A program made the translations under genes and the position numbers. A stretch of 64,000 nt of DNA from Muriiphilus sp048268845 (GTDB lineage: Bacteria; Pseudomonadota; Alphaproteobacteria; Rhodobacterales; Rhodobacteraceae). Each line of letters opens with the position of its first letter. The first letter of the stretch is position 1. This document shows positions 54,322 to 62,789 of the stretch, one piece after another. The DNA lies in the NCBI GenBank assembly GCA_048268845.1, contig JBLWUQ010000002.1, forward strand, positions 248,001-312,000. Reading direction: 5' to 3'. Under the pieces are notes generated by a model, which worked only from the letters and a program-made list of their open reading frames with translations, ran no database searches and was not told where the DNA came from.

Positions 54322-55077
54322 TTATTGCGCGGTATAGCCGCCGTCGACCAGGTGGTAGGAGCCGGTGATGAAGCTCGCGCGGTCCGACAGCAGGAAGACG
54401 ATCAGCGCTGCGACTTCCTCGGGTTGGCCGAGGCGGTTCACCGCGTGCTTGCTTTCGAGGAACTTCAGCGTGTCCTCGTCCAGCGAGCTGGTCACGAGCG
54501 GGGTGTGGATGAAGCCCGGTCCGACCGCGTTGATCCGCACGCCAGCCTCGGAATGTTCCAGCGCCGCGTTCTTGGTTGCGCCCACGACGCCATGTTTGGC
54601 GCTGACATAGGCGGCCGACCCGGCAAAACCGACCGAGCCGAGGATCGAGGCCACGTTGACCACAGCCCCGCCGCCCGCCTTCTCGATCTCGGGAATGGCA
54701 TAGCGCATGCCGTAGAAGACGCCCGACAGGTTGATGTCGATCACCTTCTGCCAACCCTCGAGGTCGTAACTGCCGGTCGGGGCGATCGGGCCGCCGATGC
54801 CGGCGTTGTTGACGATGCCGTGCAATGCGCCGGTCTTCTCGACGGCAAAACGCACCATGGCCTCGACCTCATCGGCCTTCGCCACATCGACCTTGAAGGC
54901 ATGGGCCTTGCCACCCTTTTTGGTAACGGTGTCAACGACGCCCTTGGCGTGGTCCATATCGAGGTCGGCCACGATCACGGTCGCGCCGCTGGCGCCGAGC
55001 TCCTCGACGGTGGCGGCACCGATGCCCGACCCTCCGCCTGTAACGATGATCGTCTTACGGTCAAAACGCAGGTCCAT
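54322..55077 (-). CDS. SDR-family NAD(P)-dependent oxidoreductase
   Basis: 251 residues, classical short-chain dehydrogenase. TGGGSGIGAATVEEL (about 12-26), acidic VADLDMDHA (NAD preference), NNAGIGGPIAP, Ser in VVNVASILGSVGF and Tyr-x3-Lys in AYVSAKHGVVG are all present. The C-terminal FITGSYHLVDGGYTAQ is typical of FabG-like and sugar/alcohol dehydrogenases; the substrate is unknown. ATG 55077 is chosen because GGAG lies just upstream, while the in-frame ATG at 55083 abuts it. An A/T-rich TATATA element precedes it at about 55110. Confidence 0.9.
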   Translation of the reverse strand: MDLRFDRKTIIVTGGGSGIGAATVEELGASGATVIVADLDMDHAKGVVDTVTKKGGKAHAFKVDVAKADEVEAMVRFAVEKTGALHGIVNNAGIGGPIAPTGSYDLEGWQKVIDINLSGVFYGMRYAIPEIEKAGGGAVVNVASILGSVGFAGSAAYVSAKHGVVGATKNAALEHSEAGVRINAVGPGFIHTPLVTSSLDEDTLKFLESKHAVNRLGQPEEVAALIVFLLSDRASFITGSYHLVDGGYTAQ

Positions 55078-55200
55078 GGTCATCTCCTTTAATGATTACG
55101 GTTACTTATATAGTCACTGCGCGACGTGATTTTGAGGGTGTCGGCGGACAATTGGCCGTGCATCACCACGAGGCCGCGGTTCTCTCGCGCCCTGCGGCGG

Positions 55201-55632
55201 TCAGGGATCGTTGTCGCGCTGCAGGGTGGCGACGAGCATCGCCCCGATCGCCAGACCCAATCCCACGACCAGCGCGCCGGGGCGATGGCGCAGCAGACCC
55301 GGCAAGGCCGCCGCAACGGTCGCACGGGTCTTGTGGCGGGTTTCGGCCTTGCGGATCTCGGCGCGCAGGCGTTGCGCGCGGGTGCGTGATTTCAGCACGA
55401 TGAGCAGGATCACCGCCATGACGATGACCAGCAACGCAACCGTCAGAAGCGCCGCCGCCAGCCCCCATAGCGGCGTGAGGACCGCGACCAGCGCCGCGAT
55501 ACAGACGACCCAGGCCGTCAACGCCAGCAATGCGACAATTGCAAGAATTGCCGCATTGCCGAGCGAATCGCGCAGCTTTGCCGAGACGCTGTCGGTCACG
55601 GTTCCCGCGATATCCTTAATCGGATTGGGCAT
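55201..55632 (-). CDS. YqjE/holin-like inner-membrane protein
   Basis: 143 residues. An amphipathic N-terminus (MPNPIKDIAGTVTDSVSAKLRDS) is followed by two adjacent transmembrane helices (about 28-55 and 57-80), a basic cytoplasmic segment (KSRTRAQRLRAEIRKAETRHKTRA) and a third hydrophobic helix (about 118-136). The layout fits the phage-holin-like/YqjE group encoded beside DUF883 proteins. It starts 8 bases after the DUF883 gene, so the two form one operon. Confidence 0.75.
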   Translation of the reverse strand: MPNPIKDIAGTVTDSVSAKLRDSLGNAAILAIVALLALTAWVVCIAALVAVLTPLWGLAAALLTVALLVIVMAVILLIVLKSRTRAQRLRAEIRKAETRHKTRATVAAALPGLLRHRPGALVVGLGLAIGAMLVATLQRDNDP

Positions 55633-55640
55633 GACGCGGC

Positions 55641-55991
55641 TCAGTCGTGTTTGCGCTGCACCAGCATCGCAATCACCAGGCCAAGCCCCAACGCCCCGAG
55701 AAACCACTGGAGCGGATGCTCGCGGACATTGGCTTCCAGCTCTTTTTCGAGCCGCGAAACCTGTTTGCCGAGTTTCTTCACGGCGCGCCGCGACTCCGCC
55801 AGCATCTCTTCGGAAATCTCCGAGGCGCGGTCCTGCAATCCTTCGGCGCGGGCCTTGCCATATCCCGACAGGGACTTGGTCAACGCGGCGATATCGCTTC
55901 TGATCTCGGCCACTTCGGCGCGGATCTTGTCTTCGTAGTCGGAGACTTCGGGGTTCTTGTCCGATTTGCTATCTGTGGCAGCGGCATTCAT
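55641..55991 (-). CDS. DUF883 (ElaB/YqjD-like) membrane-anchored protein
   Basis: 116 residues. An N-terminal soluble helix rich in charged residues (YEDKIRAEVAEIRSDIAALTKSLSGYGKARAEGLQDRASEISEEMLAESRRAVKKLGKQVSRLEKELEANV) is predicted as coiled coil. The C-terminal segment HPLQWFLGALGLGLVIAMLVQRKHD is the glycine-zipper membrane anchor of the YqjD/ElaB family. These proteins tether or hibernate ribosomes at the membrane in stationary phase in E. coli. ATG 55991 is used; the longer upstream frame is not conserved. Confidence 0.88.
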   Translation of the reverse strand: MNAAATDSKSDKNPEVSDYEDKIRAEVAEIRSDIAALTKSLSGYGKARAEGLQDRASEISEEMLAESRRAVKKLGKQVSRLEKELEANVREHPLQWFLGALGLGLVIAMLVQRKHD

Positions 55992-56304
55992 GTCGGCTCT
56001 CCTCTTGGTGTGTCGGTCGGCAAAAGCGTGACGCAACCGTCCTGGCTGCGCCCGCACTCGGATTTCAGCGTCGACGGGCCTCGCCGCGCTGAAGTCGTAA
56101 ACAACGTCTGTTATACCAAGTGTTCAGAAGACATATTTGTTCCCGAGGCGCCGTCGGCAATAGCTTTTCATTATTTGTTTTTTCGATCGGCCGAGCGGGT
56201 TCGGGCCGATGGGCGGTATTCACGATACCGAAGGGCGCCCGCGCAGCGCGAAGACGTGCGCCCCGCACCTTCGGGATGCGGGGCGCAACGGCATCACGCC
56301 AGTC
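55992..56304. other. 313-base interval rich in hairpins, no gene
   Basis: Between the DUF883 gene and the rhaM-like gene (both minus). It has an AT-rich patch at 56095-56185, likely the promoter of the DUF883 operon (TATAAC on the minus strand at about 56112-56117). Three inverted repeats follow: 56186-56192/56204-56210, 56214-56219/56225-56230 and the strong 56258-56286 hairpin. I see no coding signal. Confidence 0.6.
56258..56286 (-). terminator. Hairpin downstream of the deoxysugar operon
   Basis: 10-bp perfect stem (56258-56267/56277-56286) topped by a CC-TTCG-GG mini-stem, 18 bases past the rhaM stop. There is no T-run, so termination may be Rho-assisted or the stem may protect the 3' end. 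Confidence 0.55.
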
Positions 56305-56619
56305 TCAGTCCATGTGCCACTGCATCGGCAACAGGAACGGAAAGCCGCGCAACTCGTCGTTTTCGATCTTCATGATCGGCGCCATGTATTCGCCCCAGCG
56401 CCGGTTCGCGTCGCTCTTGCCCAGCGCGGCGATGGACGCCTCGAGGTCGTCGGTCTCGAAATAGCCGATCAGCGTCAGCCCGTGGCGGAAGATCGAATAG
56501 TTGCGCAGCCCTGCAGCCTTCAGTGCCTCAATCATCTCGGGCCAGATCTCGGCGTGGCGGCGCTTGTATTCGTCCTCGTATCCGGGGCGAACCTCAAGAA
56601 CCCATGCGTATTGTGTCAT
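56305..56619 (-). CDS. rhaM: L-rhamnose mutarotase family protein
   Basis: 104 residues. RhaM/RhaU proteins speed anomer exchange of L-rhamnose or, in some species, L-fucose. The family pattern is MTQYAWVLEVRPGYEDEYKRRHAEIWPEMIEALKAAG (catalytic His in RHAEIWPEM) followed by NYSIFRHGLTLIGYFE and RRWGEYMAPIMKI. It is the last gene of the minus-strand operon. This gene is the main clue that the operon handles a 6-deoxy-hexose. Confidence 0.93.
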   Translation of the reverse strand: MTQYAWVLEVRPGYEDEYKRRHAEIWPEMIEALKAAGLRNYSIFRHGLTLIGYFETDDLEASIAALGKSDANRRWGEYMAPIMKIENDELRGFPFLLPMQWHMD

Positions 56620-56623
56620 GTCC

Positions 56624-57382
56624 TCAGTCCTTCCAGCCAATTCGTTTGCGGATCTCCTTGTCGCGGATGTCGACCATGTCGCCGGCAAGGTCGTCGACAG
56701 ACCCGCCGACCAGCCAGGCGATCATCTCGGCCGGCGGCGTCACCGATGATAGGTTTTCGCGCGGGATATCGGACACGCGGTTGATCCTGGCGCTCCTTAT
56801 TGCGGTCTGCATCCCGGTATCGACCACGCCGGGGGCGATGCCGAAGGCGCGGATGCCTTCCGGTTCGCCCTCCAGATCGGTGCAGCGCGTCAGCATCAAG
56901 AGCCCGGCCTTGGTCGAGCAATAGGCGGCCCAGCCCTCCATCGGCCCGACGGCGGCGCCAGACAGCAGGTTGAGGACCCGCCCGCCGCCCTTGAGGTGCT
57001 GCCAGGTCGCGGCGATCACGGCGGCGGGGCCCGACAGGTTGATCCGCGCGGCGTGATCGAAGGCGACGGGGTCGAGCACGGCGATCCGCGCCATCGGCTC
57101 GATCACGGCGGCGTTGTTGATGACGATATCGAGGCCGCCGAGGGTCTCGACCGCCGTGGCGACGCGCCCGCCAACGGCAGCCAGGTCGGAGACGTCAAGC
57201 GCATGGTCGAAAGCCTGACCGCCCGCGCCCTTGATCTCGGCGACCACCTCGTCGCAATCGCCGGGCTTGCGCCCGCAGACCGCGACATGCGCGCCCTGCG
57301 ATGCAAGCACGCGGGCGACCTCCGCACCGATGCCGTGGCGCGCGCCGGTCACGATGGCGCGTTTTCCTTCAAGCGGTTTCAT
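56624..57382 (-). CDS. SDR-family oxidoreductase, deoxysugar operon
   Basis: 252 residues. TGARHGIGAEVARVL (about 12-26), NNAAV, Ser in VLNLLSGAAVG and Tyr-x3-Lys in AAYCSTKAGLLML (complete catalytic set) are present. The basic/neutral residue after strand 2 (VCGRKPGD) suggests NADP tolerance. The C-terminus is unusual for an SDR: it ends DDLAGDMVDIRDKEIRKRIGWKD, where a G-x-x-x-x-V-D-G-G motif is normal. It overlaps the upstream SDR by 14 bases. It is probably a sugar or keto-deoxy-acid dehydrogenase; which step is unclear. Confidence 0.87.
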   Translation of the reverse strand: MKPLEGKRAIVTGARHGIGAEVARVLASQGAHVAVCGRKPGDCDEVVAEIKGAGGQAFDHALDVSDLAAVGGRVATAVETLGGLDIVINNAAVIEPMARIAVLDPVAFDHAARINLSGPAAVIAATWQHLKGGGRVLNLLSGAAVGPMEGWAAYCSTKAGLLMLTRCTDLEGEPEGIRAFGIAPGVVDTGMQTAIRSARINRVSDIPRENLSSVTPPAEMIAWLVGGSVDDLAGDMVDIRDKEIRKRIGWKD

Positions 57383-58166
57383 AGGGGTTCTCCAGTTGCT
57401 CCGGGTCGGGCGACACACCATAGGCCTGAAAGCCGCCGGTGACATAGATCACCTCGCCGGTGATGAAATCGGCGTCGGGGCCAAGCAGGAAGTTCACCGC
57501 CCCCGCCACGTCGTCGGGCCTGCACCAGCGCCCGAGCGGGATCGACTTGTGCACCTGCGCCTCGAACTCGTCCCAGCTGAGGCCGAGACTGTCGGCCTTG
57601 GCCTGGAAATGCTGCACCATGCCGGTGCCCGGCCCGACATGGCCGGGCGCGACGGCGTTGACGCGCACGCCCGCCTTGGCGACCTCGACCGCGAGGCATT
57701 GGGTGACGGCGAAGGCGGCGCTTTTCGAGGCCATGTAGGCGGCCGAGAACGGGTTGCCGAAGTTGATGCGGGTGATGATGTTGATGATCCGCCCGTCGCG
57801 CGCCTTGACCATGTGGCGCGCGGCTTCGCGGCAGACCAGAAAGGTGCCGCGCGCGTTGACCGAATGGATCCGGTCCCAGTCGGCGGCCTCGGTCGCGACG
57901 ACCGACACGTTCTTGTGGATGCCGGCGCTGTTGATCACCGCCCAGAGGCCATGCCCTTCGGCCACTTCGCGCATCGTGGCCACGATCGAGGTTTCGTCGG
58001 TCACGTCCATCTCGCGCGCCTCGACGCCGATTTCCGCGGCTGTCTTTCGGGCCGCATCGCCGTCACGGTCCGCGATGATGACGGGGTGTTCGCCGCCCGC
58101 CAGACGCGTCGCGATGGCGCGGCCGATGCCGTTGGCCCCGCCGGTGATCAGGATCGCGCCGCTCAT
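57369..58166 (-). CDS. SDR-family oxidoreductase with Thr at the catalytic Ser position
   Basis: 265 residues. ITGGANGIGRAIATRL at the N-terminus and IIADRDGDA (NAD-type Asp) are typical. The substrate-binding serine expected in the pattern N-x-(S/A)-S is threonine here (RIINIITRINFGN), while Tyr-x3-Lys is intact (AYMASKSA). The C-terminal ITGEVIYVTGGFQAYG follows. It resembles, by context, the 2-keto-3-deoxy-L-rhamnonate/fuconate dehydrogenases or the sugar 1-dehydrogenases of the non-phosphorylative route. It overlaps the isomerase gene by 4 bases. Confidence 0.86.
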   Translation of the reverse strand: MSGAILITGGANGIGRAIATRLAGGEHPVIIADRDGDAARKTAAEIGVEAREMDVTDETSIVATMREVAEGHGLWAVINSAGIHKNVSVVATEAADWDRIHSVNARGTFLVCREAARHMVKARDGRIINIITRINFGNPFSAAYMASKSAAFAVTQCLAVEVAKAGVRVNAVAPGHVGPGTGMVQHFQAKADSLGLSWDEFEAQVHKSIPLGRWCRPDDVAGAVNFLLGPDADFITGEVIYVTGGFQAYGVSPDPEQLENPYETA

Positions 58167-58978
58167 GTCTGGCTCCAGTCGCGAAAACAATCGCGCATCT
58201 TGACGGTCTCCGACAGCACGTCGTCCAGCACCGTGTTCATATAGGCCTGATGCACGTATTCGATCCCAAGCCAGCCGTCATATCCGGCGTCGCGCAGCGC
58301 ACCGAACAGGGCGGGAAAGTTCAGCGTGCCTTCTTCGAGCTTGGCTTGCAGCGCGCCGGGTCGTGCCTGCCGCAGGTGGACATGGCCGGTGTAGGGCGCA
58401 AGCGCCTCGATCTCGTCCTGACGCCACCCGGCACAGGCGAAATGCGCGGGATCGAGCGCGAGCTTGAGGCCCGGCACCCTGTCGCACAACTCGGCGGCGA
58501 GGGCGGGGGATTCGAGGAAGGAATGAACATGCGGCTCGACCGTGAGCACGACGCCGGCCTCGCCCGCCGCCGCGACCATCGGCTTGACCGCCTCGACGGT
58601 CGCCGTCAGCGCGTCGCGCCTGGTCTGTCCGCGGTTCAGCACGCCCGGCAGGATGAACACGGTCGGCGCACCGGCGGCCCTGGCAAAGCGGAACGCGGCC
58701 TTGATGTCGGCCAGGTTGCGCGGCTCGGGCGGGCCGGCAAGGTTGCGCTCGACCGGCGAGGCGCCGAACAGGTGGTAGAGATTGGCGACCGCCACCGGCA
58801 GCGCCGCCGCGATTTCAGCGCCATAGTCCTCGGGGTCATCCAGCACACGCGCACGGTCGAGCGAGGCGGCGTAGAAATAGCCGATGTCGATCCCCTCGAT
58901 CCCCAGGGCTGCGGCAATCGCACCGGCCTCGGCCAGCGTGCACTTCGGAAACGACCAGCTACCGACGCTCAGTTTCAT
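58163..58978 (-). CDS. Sugar phosphate isomerase/epimerase-like TIM barrel (AP endonuclease 2 family)
   Basis: 271 residues. The metal-binding residues of the xylose-isomerase-like fold can be followed: Glu in VVLTVEPHVHSF (about 140-150), Asp and His in KLALDPAHFACAG (about 170-182), His in GHVHLRQARPG and Glu in WLGIEYVHQ (about 240-248). The product could be an isomerase, epimerase or lactonase-like enzyme; these folds are often mis-named. It is coupled to the SDR and the Gfo/Idh/MocA gene by 4-base overlaps. Confidence 0.88.
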   Translation of the reverse strand: MKLSVGSWSFPKCTLAEAGAIAAALGIEGIDIGYFYAASLDRARVLDDPEDYGAEIAAALPVAVANLYHLFGASPVERNLAGPPEPRNLADIKAAFRFARAAGAPTVFILPGVLNRGQTRRDALTATVEAVKPMVAAAGEAGVVLTVEPHVHSFLESPALAAELCDRVPGLKLALDPAHFACAGWRQDEIEALAPYTGHVHLRQARPGALQAKLEEGTLNFPALFGALRDAGYDGWLGIEYVHQAYMNTVLDDVLSETVKMRDCFRDWSQT

Positions 58979-60021
58979 TGCACATCCTCCATCTTCCCGC
59001 TTGCCGCCGAGCGATACATCGCGTCCAGAACCTCGGTCGCGCGCAGGCCCACCAGCCCGCTGGCCGGGTTGTCGTAGGGCACGCCACGGCAGATATCGAC
59101 CAGCCGGCCGGTCGGCGAGGCCACGTCGTATTCCCCCGCATCCGGGGCGAGTTTCTCGACATGTTCCTTGCCGTCATGGCGCACCGCCTCGACGCGGGCG
59201 CGCTCGATATCGACCAGCAGCATCCCCTCGGTGCCGAAGAAGCGGATATCAAGCTGGAAGCCGCGGGTTTTCGGCACCGTCGCCGCGCCCGACAGCGCCA
59301 TGGTCGCGCCGCCCTCGAATTCGACGATGGCGCTGTCGTAATAATCCACCCCGGCAGGCGACATGCCGAACCGCGCATAGACCCGTGCGGGCGTCAGCTC
59401 CGCGATGCGGAACAGAAGCCCCAGTCCGTGCGACATCTGCCCCCAGCCATAGCCGCCCGCGCGCGCCGGGTCGGCCCAGGTCGAGGCGGGCGGGCGAAAC
59501 AGCGCGTCCTTGGTCTCGACCATCGGCTGCCCGGCAAACAGGTCCGCCAGCGCCGAGGCCATGTGCAGCGAGACATGCTGCACCTTGCCGATCCAGCCGT
59601 CATCGACCAGCTTCTTGGCCGCGTCGATCATCGGCCGGTAGTTCCAGCCATAGGGCATGATGATCTCGACCCCCTTGGCCCTGGCTGCCTCGACCATCCG
59701 CCGTGCATCCACCGCCGAGGTCGTCATCGGTTTTTCGACCAGCACATGCAGGCCCTTGTCGATCGCCATCAGCGCGTGTTCGGCGTGCAGCACATGGGGC
59801 GACGAAACGACGACGCCCTTCAGGGGCCGATCCGCCAGCATCTCGGCTGCATCGGTATAGCCATGCGTCAGCCCGAAATGGGCCATTACCTTGTCCAGCC
59901 CCTCGCGGTCGGGCCGCGACACGGCGATGTCGGCGACATGGGGGTTTTCCTGCATCGTCGGAATATGCGCCGTCGAGGCCCACCATCCGGCGCCGATCAC
60001 GCCAATCTCTACCTTGTCCAT
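58975..60021 (-). CDS. Gfo/Idh/MocA-family oxidoreductase
   Basis: 348 residues. The Rossmann motif GVIGAGWWASTAHIPTM (about 7-23) and the catalytic E-K-P in VLVEKPMTTSA (about 93-103) are present, followed by the open-faced beta-sheet domain (FRPPASTWADPARAGGYGWGQMSHGLGLLFRI, with a conserved His). ATG 60021 is chosen since GGAGG lies 5 bases upstream. In sugar operons such enzymes oxidise a cyclic sugar or inositol at C1-C3. It lies between the ABC ATPase gene and the TIM-barrel gene. Confidence 0.92.
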   Translation of the reverse strand: MDKVEIGVIGAGWWASTAHIPTMQENPHVADIAVSRPDREGLDKVMAHFGLTHGYTDAAEMLADRPLKGVVVSSPHVLHAEHALMAIDKGLHVLVEKPMTTSAVDARRMVEAARAKGVEIIMPYGWNYRPMIDAAKKLVDDGWIGKVQHVSLHMASALADLFAGQPMVETKDALFRPPASTWADPARAGGYGWGQMSHGLGLLFRIAELTPARVYARFGMSPAGVDYYDSAIVEFEGGATMALSGAATVPKTRGFQLDIRFFGTEGMLLVDIERARVEAVRHDGKEHVEKLAPDAGEYDVASPTGRLVDICRGVPYDNPASGLVGLRATEVLDAMYRSAASGKMEDVQ

Positions 60022-60040
60022 GTTGTCCTCCGTCATCTGT

Positions 60041-61537
60041 TCAGGCCGCCGCGCGCGCGGCGGCGGCGTGCATCAGGTCTTCGGCCGTGGCCGGTGCGTC
60101 GAATGTGCGGACGTCGCGGCCATGCGCCAGCACCGTCGAGGTATCGGCCAGCCCGGCGATCTCCTCGGCGTCCGACGAGATCACGATCACCGTCAGCCCG
60201 GCATCCGACAGGGTGCGCAGGTGGCGATAGATGTCGCGCCGCGCCCCCAGATCGACGCCGCGCGTCGGTTCCTCGAGGATCAGGAGCTTGAGGTCATCGA
60301 CCAGCCAGCGGCCGATGCAGACCTTCTGCTGGTTGCCGCCCGACAGCCTGCTGATAAGCTGCTCCGGCCCGGTGGTGCGCACGCCCAGATCCTCGATCCA
60401 GCGCGCAGCGAACGCCGTCTGGCGCGCACGCGACAATGCGATGCCGTCGCGGTAGCGGCGCAGGAAGGGCAGGGTGAAGTTCTCGCGCACGCTGAGGTCG
60501 GCGACAAGCCCCTCGGCCTTGCGCTCGCCGGGAACGAAACCGACGCCGGAGGCAATCGCATCGGCGGATGAGCGTGGCGCGAAGGGCCTGCCGCCCAGCA
60601 CGAGATCGCCGCCGGTGACGGGCACCGCGCCATAAAGCGCCTTGCCAAGTTCCTCGACCCCCGAGCCGATCAACCCGAAGACGCCGTGGATCTCCGCCTG
60701 ACGCGCGGACAGCGACACGCCGTGCAGCATGTGGTGGTTGGCGATGTTCTCGGCGCGGAAATGCACTTCGCCCGGTTGGGCGGCATGGTCGGGAAACAGC
60801 ATCTCCATCGCCCGGCCCAGCATCGCGGCGAGAACCTCGTCGTGATCGGTCTCGGCGGTGATGAAGTCGCCGGCGTTGCGCCCGTCGCGCAGCACGGTGA
60901 TCCGGTCGGAAATGGCGAAGACCTCGTTGAGGTAGTGCGAGATGAACACGATCGCGGTGCCGCGCGCCTTGAGGCGGCGCATGATGTCGAACAGCCGCGC
61001 GCGTTCGGGTTCCGACAGCGAGGCGGTGGGCTCGTCCATCACCAGCACGCGCGCCCGACCGGTCAGCGCGCGGGCGATCTCGACCAGCCGCTGTTCGGAG
61101 ACCGACAGCCGCGACAAGGGCGCGCGCGGGTCGATGTAGTCAAGGCCGAGACTGGCCAGAAGCTCGCTGGTGCCCGTGACCATCGCGGCGAAGTCGATGC
61201 GCGACAGCGGCCCCTTGCCGCTGGCAGGCATCGCGCCGAGGTGGACGTTTTCGGCGACACTCAGATCCGGAAGCACCGAAAGTTCCTGCGGGATCAGACG
61301 GATACCGGCGGCGATGGCGGCGGCGGGCGTGGGCATCCTAACATCGACCCCGTCGAGCCGGGTCTCGCCCGCGTCGCGCCCATAGACGCCGGTCATGATC
61401 TTCATCAGCGTCGACTTGCCCGCGCCGTTGGCCCCCAGAAGCGCGACGATCTCGCCCGCGTCGACCTCGAAGCGGACATCGTCGAGCACCTTGTTGGCGC
61501 CGAAGGATTTGTCGATTGCCGACATTTCAAGCAGCAT
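60041..61537 (-). CDS. Sugar ABC transporter ATP-binding protein (RbsA/MglA/RhaT-like, two ABC domains)
   Basis: 498 residues. The first ABC domain has Walker A LLGANGAGKSTLMKIMTG (about 32-49), signature LSVSEQRLVEIARAL and Walker B VLVMDEPTASL. The second has the degenerate Walker A GLIGSGVEELGKALYG and signature ISRLSGGNQQKVCIGRWL, then Walker B LLILEEPTRGVDLG. This pattern is normal for the ribose/galactose/rhamnose class. GGGAGGA precedes ATG 61537. The expected RbsC-type permease gene, usually adjacent, is not in the window. Confidence 0.94.
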   Translation of the reverse strand: MLLEMSAIDKSFGANKVLDDVRFEVDAGEIVALLGANGAGKSTLMKIMTGVYGRDAGETRLDGVDVRMPTPAAAIAAGIRLIPQELSVLPDLSVAENVHLGAMPASGKGPLSRIDFAAMVTGTSELLASLGLDYIDPRAPLSRLSVSEQRLVEIARALTGRARVLVMDEPTASLSEPERARLFDIMRRLKARGTAIVFISHYLNEVFAISDRITVLRDGRNAGDFITAETDHDEVLAAMLGRAMEMLFPDHAAQPGEVHFRAENIANHHMLHGVSLSARQAEIHGVFGLIGSGVEELGKALYGAVPVTGGDLVLGGRPFAPRSSADAIASGVGFVPGERKAEGLVADLSVRENFTLPFLRRYRDGIALSRARQTAFAARWIEDLGVRTTGPEQLISRLSGGNQQKVCIGRWLVDDLKLLILEEPTRGVDLGARRDIYRHLRTLSDAGLTVIVISSDAEEIAGLADTSTVLAHGRDVRTFDAPATAEDLMHAAAARAAA

Positions 61538-61565
61538 GGCAGGTCCTCCCTGACGAAAACGGGTG

Positions 61566-61592
61566 GTCCGGCCCCCACGCGAGGGGCCGGAC
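61566..61592 (-). terminator. GC hairpin between binding-protein and ATPase genes
   Basis: Perfect 10-bp stem, arms 61566-61575 and 61583-61592, with a 7-base loop and no T-run. It lies 8 bases past the binding-protein stop and probably stabilises or attenuates the transcript. Confidence 0.55.
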
Positions 61593-61600
61593 TGCATCGG

Positions 61601-62752
61601 TCATTCGGTCGGGATCAGCGTCTCGTATCCCGCGAGATCCGGATCGTCGCGCAGCGATGCCAGATGCGCCTCGAAGGCTTCCTGCGGGAAGGTGTAGTCG
61701 AACGCCGGAGCCGCGCCACATTCGGCCTCGTAATACTCGCAGACGTTGCCCTTGGTGACCATCACGTGGTTGACCAGAACCGCGGGCGGCACATCGACCC
61801 CGGCCAGTTCCATCAGCGCGATCGGCACAAGGTAGTTGCCGTAGCGCTCGGGGAAGTAGCCGACCGAGGCCACCATGTCCTCCTCGACCGTCAGCGCCTC
61901 GATCTCGTCCGCGCCGTTGCCGACAAAGATCGCATCGGCCGAACGGCCCGCCTGCGCGGTGGCGCGCAACATGCCCAGAACCGACTGGTCGTTGATCGCC
62001 ACGCCCATGATCGGCACGCCTTCGGGAATGCGCCCGATGACGTTGTTCATCTGGGTGAAGCTTTCCTGCAGCGTGTTCTTGGTGTCGATCATGATGATGT
62101 GATCTTCGGGGAACCCGGTGACGGCGGCCAGAAAGCCCGCGATCTGTCCGCCGGTCCGCATCGCCGGGATGGCGCCCGACTGCGGCAGTTCACCGACGAC
62201 GAGATAGCCTTCCTTGACGCGGTCCTCGCCGAATTCGGCAATCGCGGCCTGCGCCAGGTAGGAGCCGCCCATGAAGCCCGATTTCGGGTTGTTGGCGCCG
62301 AAGAAGGTGGCGCCGTCCATCGGGATGTCGATGGCCGAGACGCGAATCCCGGCCTCGTTGAACAGGTTCATGATCTGCGGGCCGAAGTTCACGTCGGTCT
62401 GGAACTCGATCACGTAGTCGACCTCGCGCCGGACATAGCTCTGCGCGTTCTGCAGCGCGATGGCACCGTCAAGCCGGTTGTCGGTGACCAGAAGCTCGAC
62501 GCCCGCGGCCTCGGCGTTCTCCAGTATGCTCTTTTCGGTCAGCACGCCGAACGGAATGTCGCGCTGAAGGTTGGCATAGCCGAACACGTAGCCTTCGCCG
62601 TTGCGCGGCGGATTGGCCGCCATCGCGGCGTCCATCAACTCCTGGTATTCCTCGGCCGAAAGCATCTGGCCCTTGAGGTCTTCCGGCCCGATCGCCAGCG
62701 CGCTGCCGCCGACCATGGTCAGAATGGCGGTTGTCATCATGAAGTTGCGCAT
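61601..62752 (-). CDS. Sugar ABC transporter substrate-binding protein
   Basis: 383 residues, with a signal peptide (about 1-20, MRNFMMTTAILTMVGGSALA). The periplasmic-binding-protein type I (Peripla_BP_4) fold includes GYVFGYANLQRDIPFGVLTEKSILENAEAAGVELLVTDNRLDGAIALQNAQSYV, IDIPMDGATFFGANN and VGNGADEIEALTVEEDMVASVGYFPERYG. Two Cys near the C-terminus (NVCEYYEAEC) may form a disulfide. It is a ribose/rhamnose-type binder; the ligand is inferred from context only. Confidence 0.92.
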   Translation of the reverse strand: MRNFMMTTAILTMVGGSALAIGPEDLKGQMLSAEEYQELMDAAMAANPPRNGEGYVFGYANLQRDIPFGVLTEKSILENAEAAGVELLVTDNRLDGAIALQNAQSYVRREVDYVIEFQTDVNFGPQIMNLFNEAGIRVSAIDIPMDGATFFGANNPKSGFMGGSYLAQAAIAEFGEDRVKEGYLVVGELPQSGAIPAMRTGGQIAGFLAAVTGFPEDHIIMIDTKNTLQESFTQMNNVIGRIPEGVPIMGVAINDQSVLGMLRATAQAGRSADAIFVGNGADEIEALTVEEDMVASVGYFPERYGNYLVPIALMELAGVDVPPAVLVNHVMVTKGNVCEYYEAECGAAPAFDYTFPQEAFEAHLASLRDDPDLAGYETLIPTE

Positions 62753-62789
62753 CTTGGTTCCTCCCTTGGATGCATGTGTCGTGTCGTCG

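Noticed and set aside
56100..56150. EcfG-type stress promoter (GGAAC-N16-CGTT) for the DUF883 operon
   Set aside because: The nearest match on the minus strand is TGAAC-N15-CGTT, off in both sequence and spacing.
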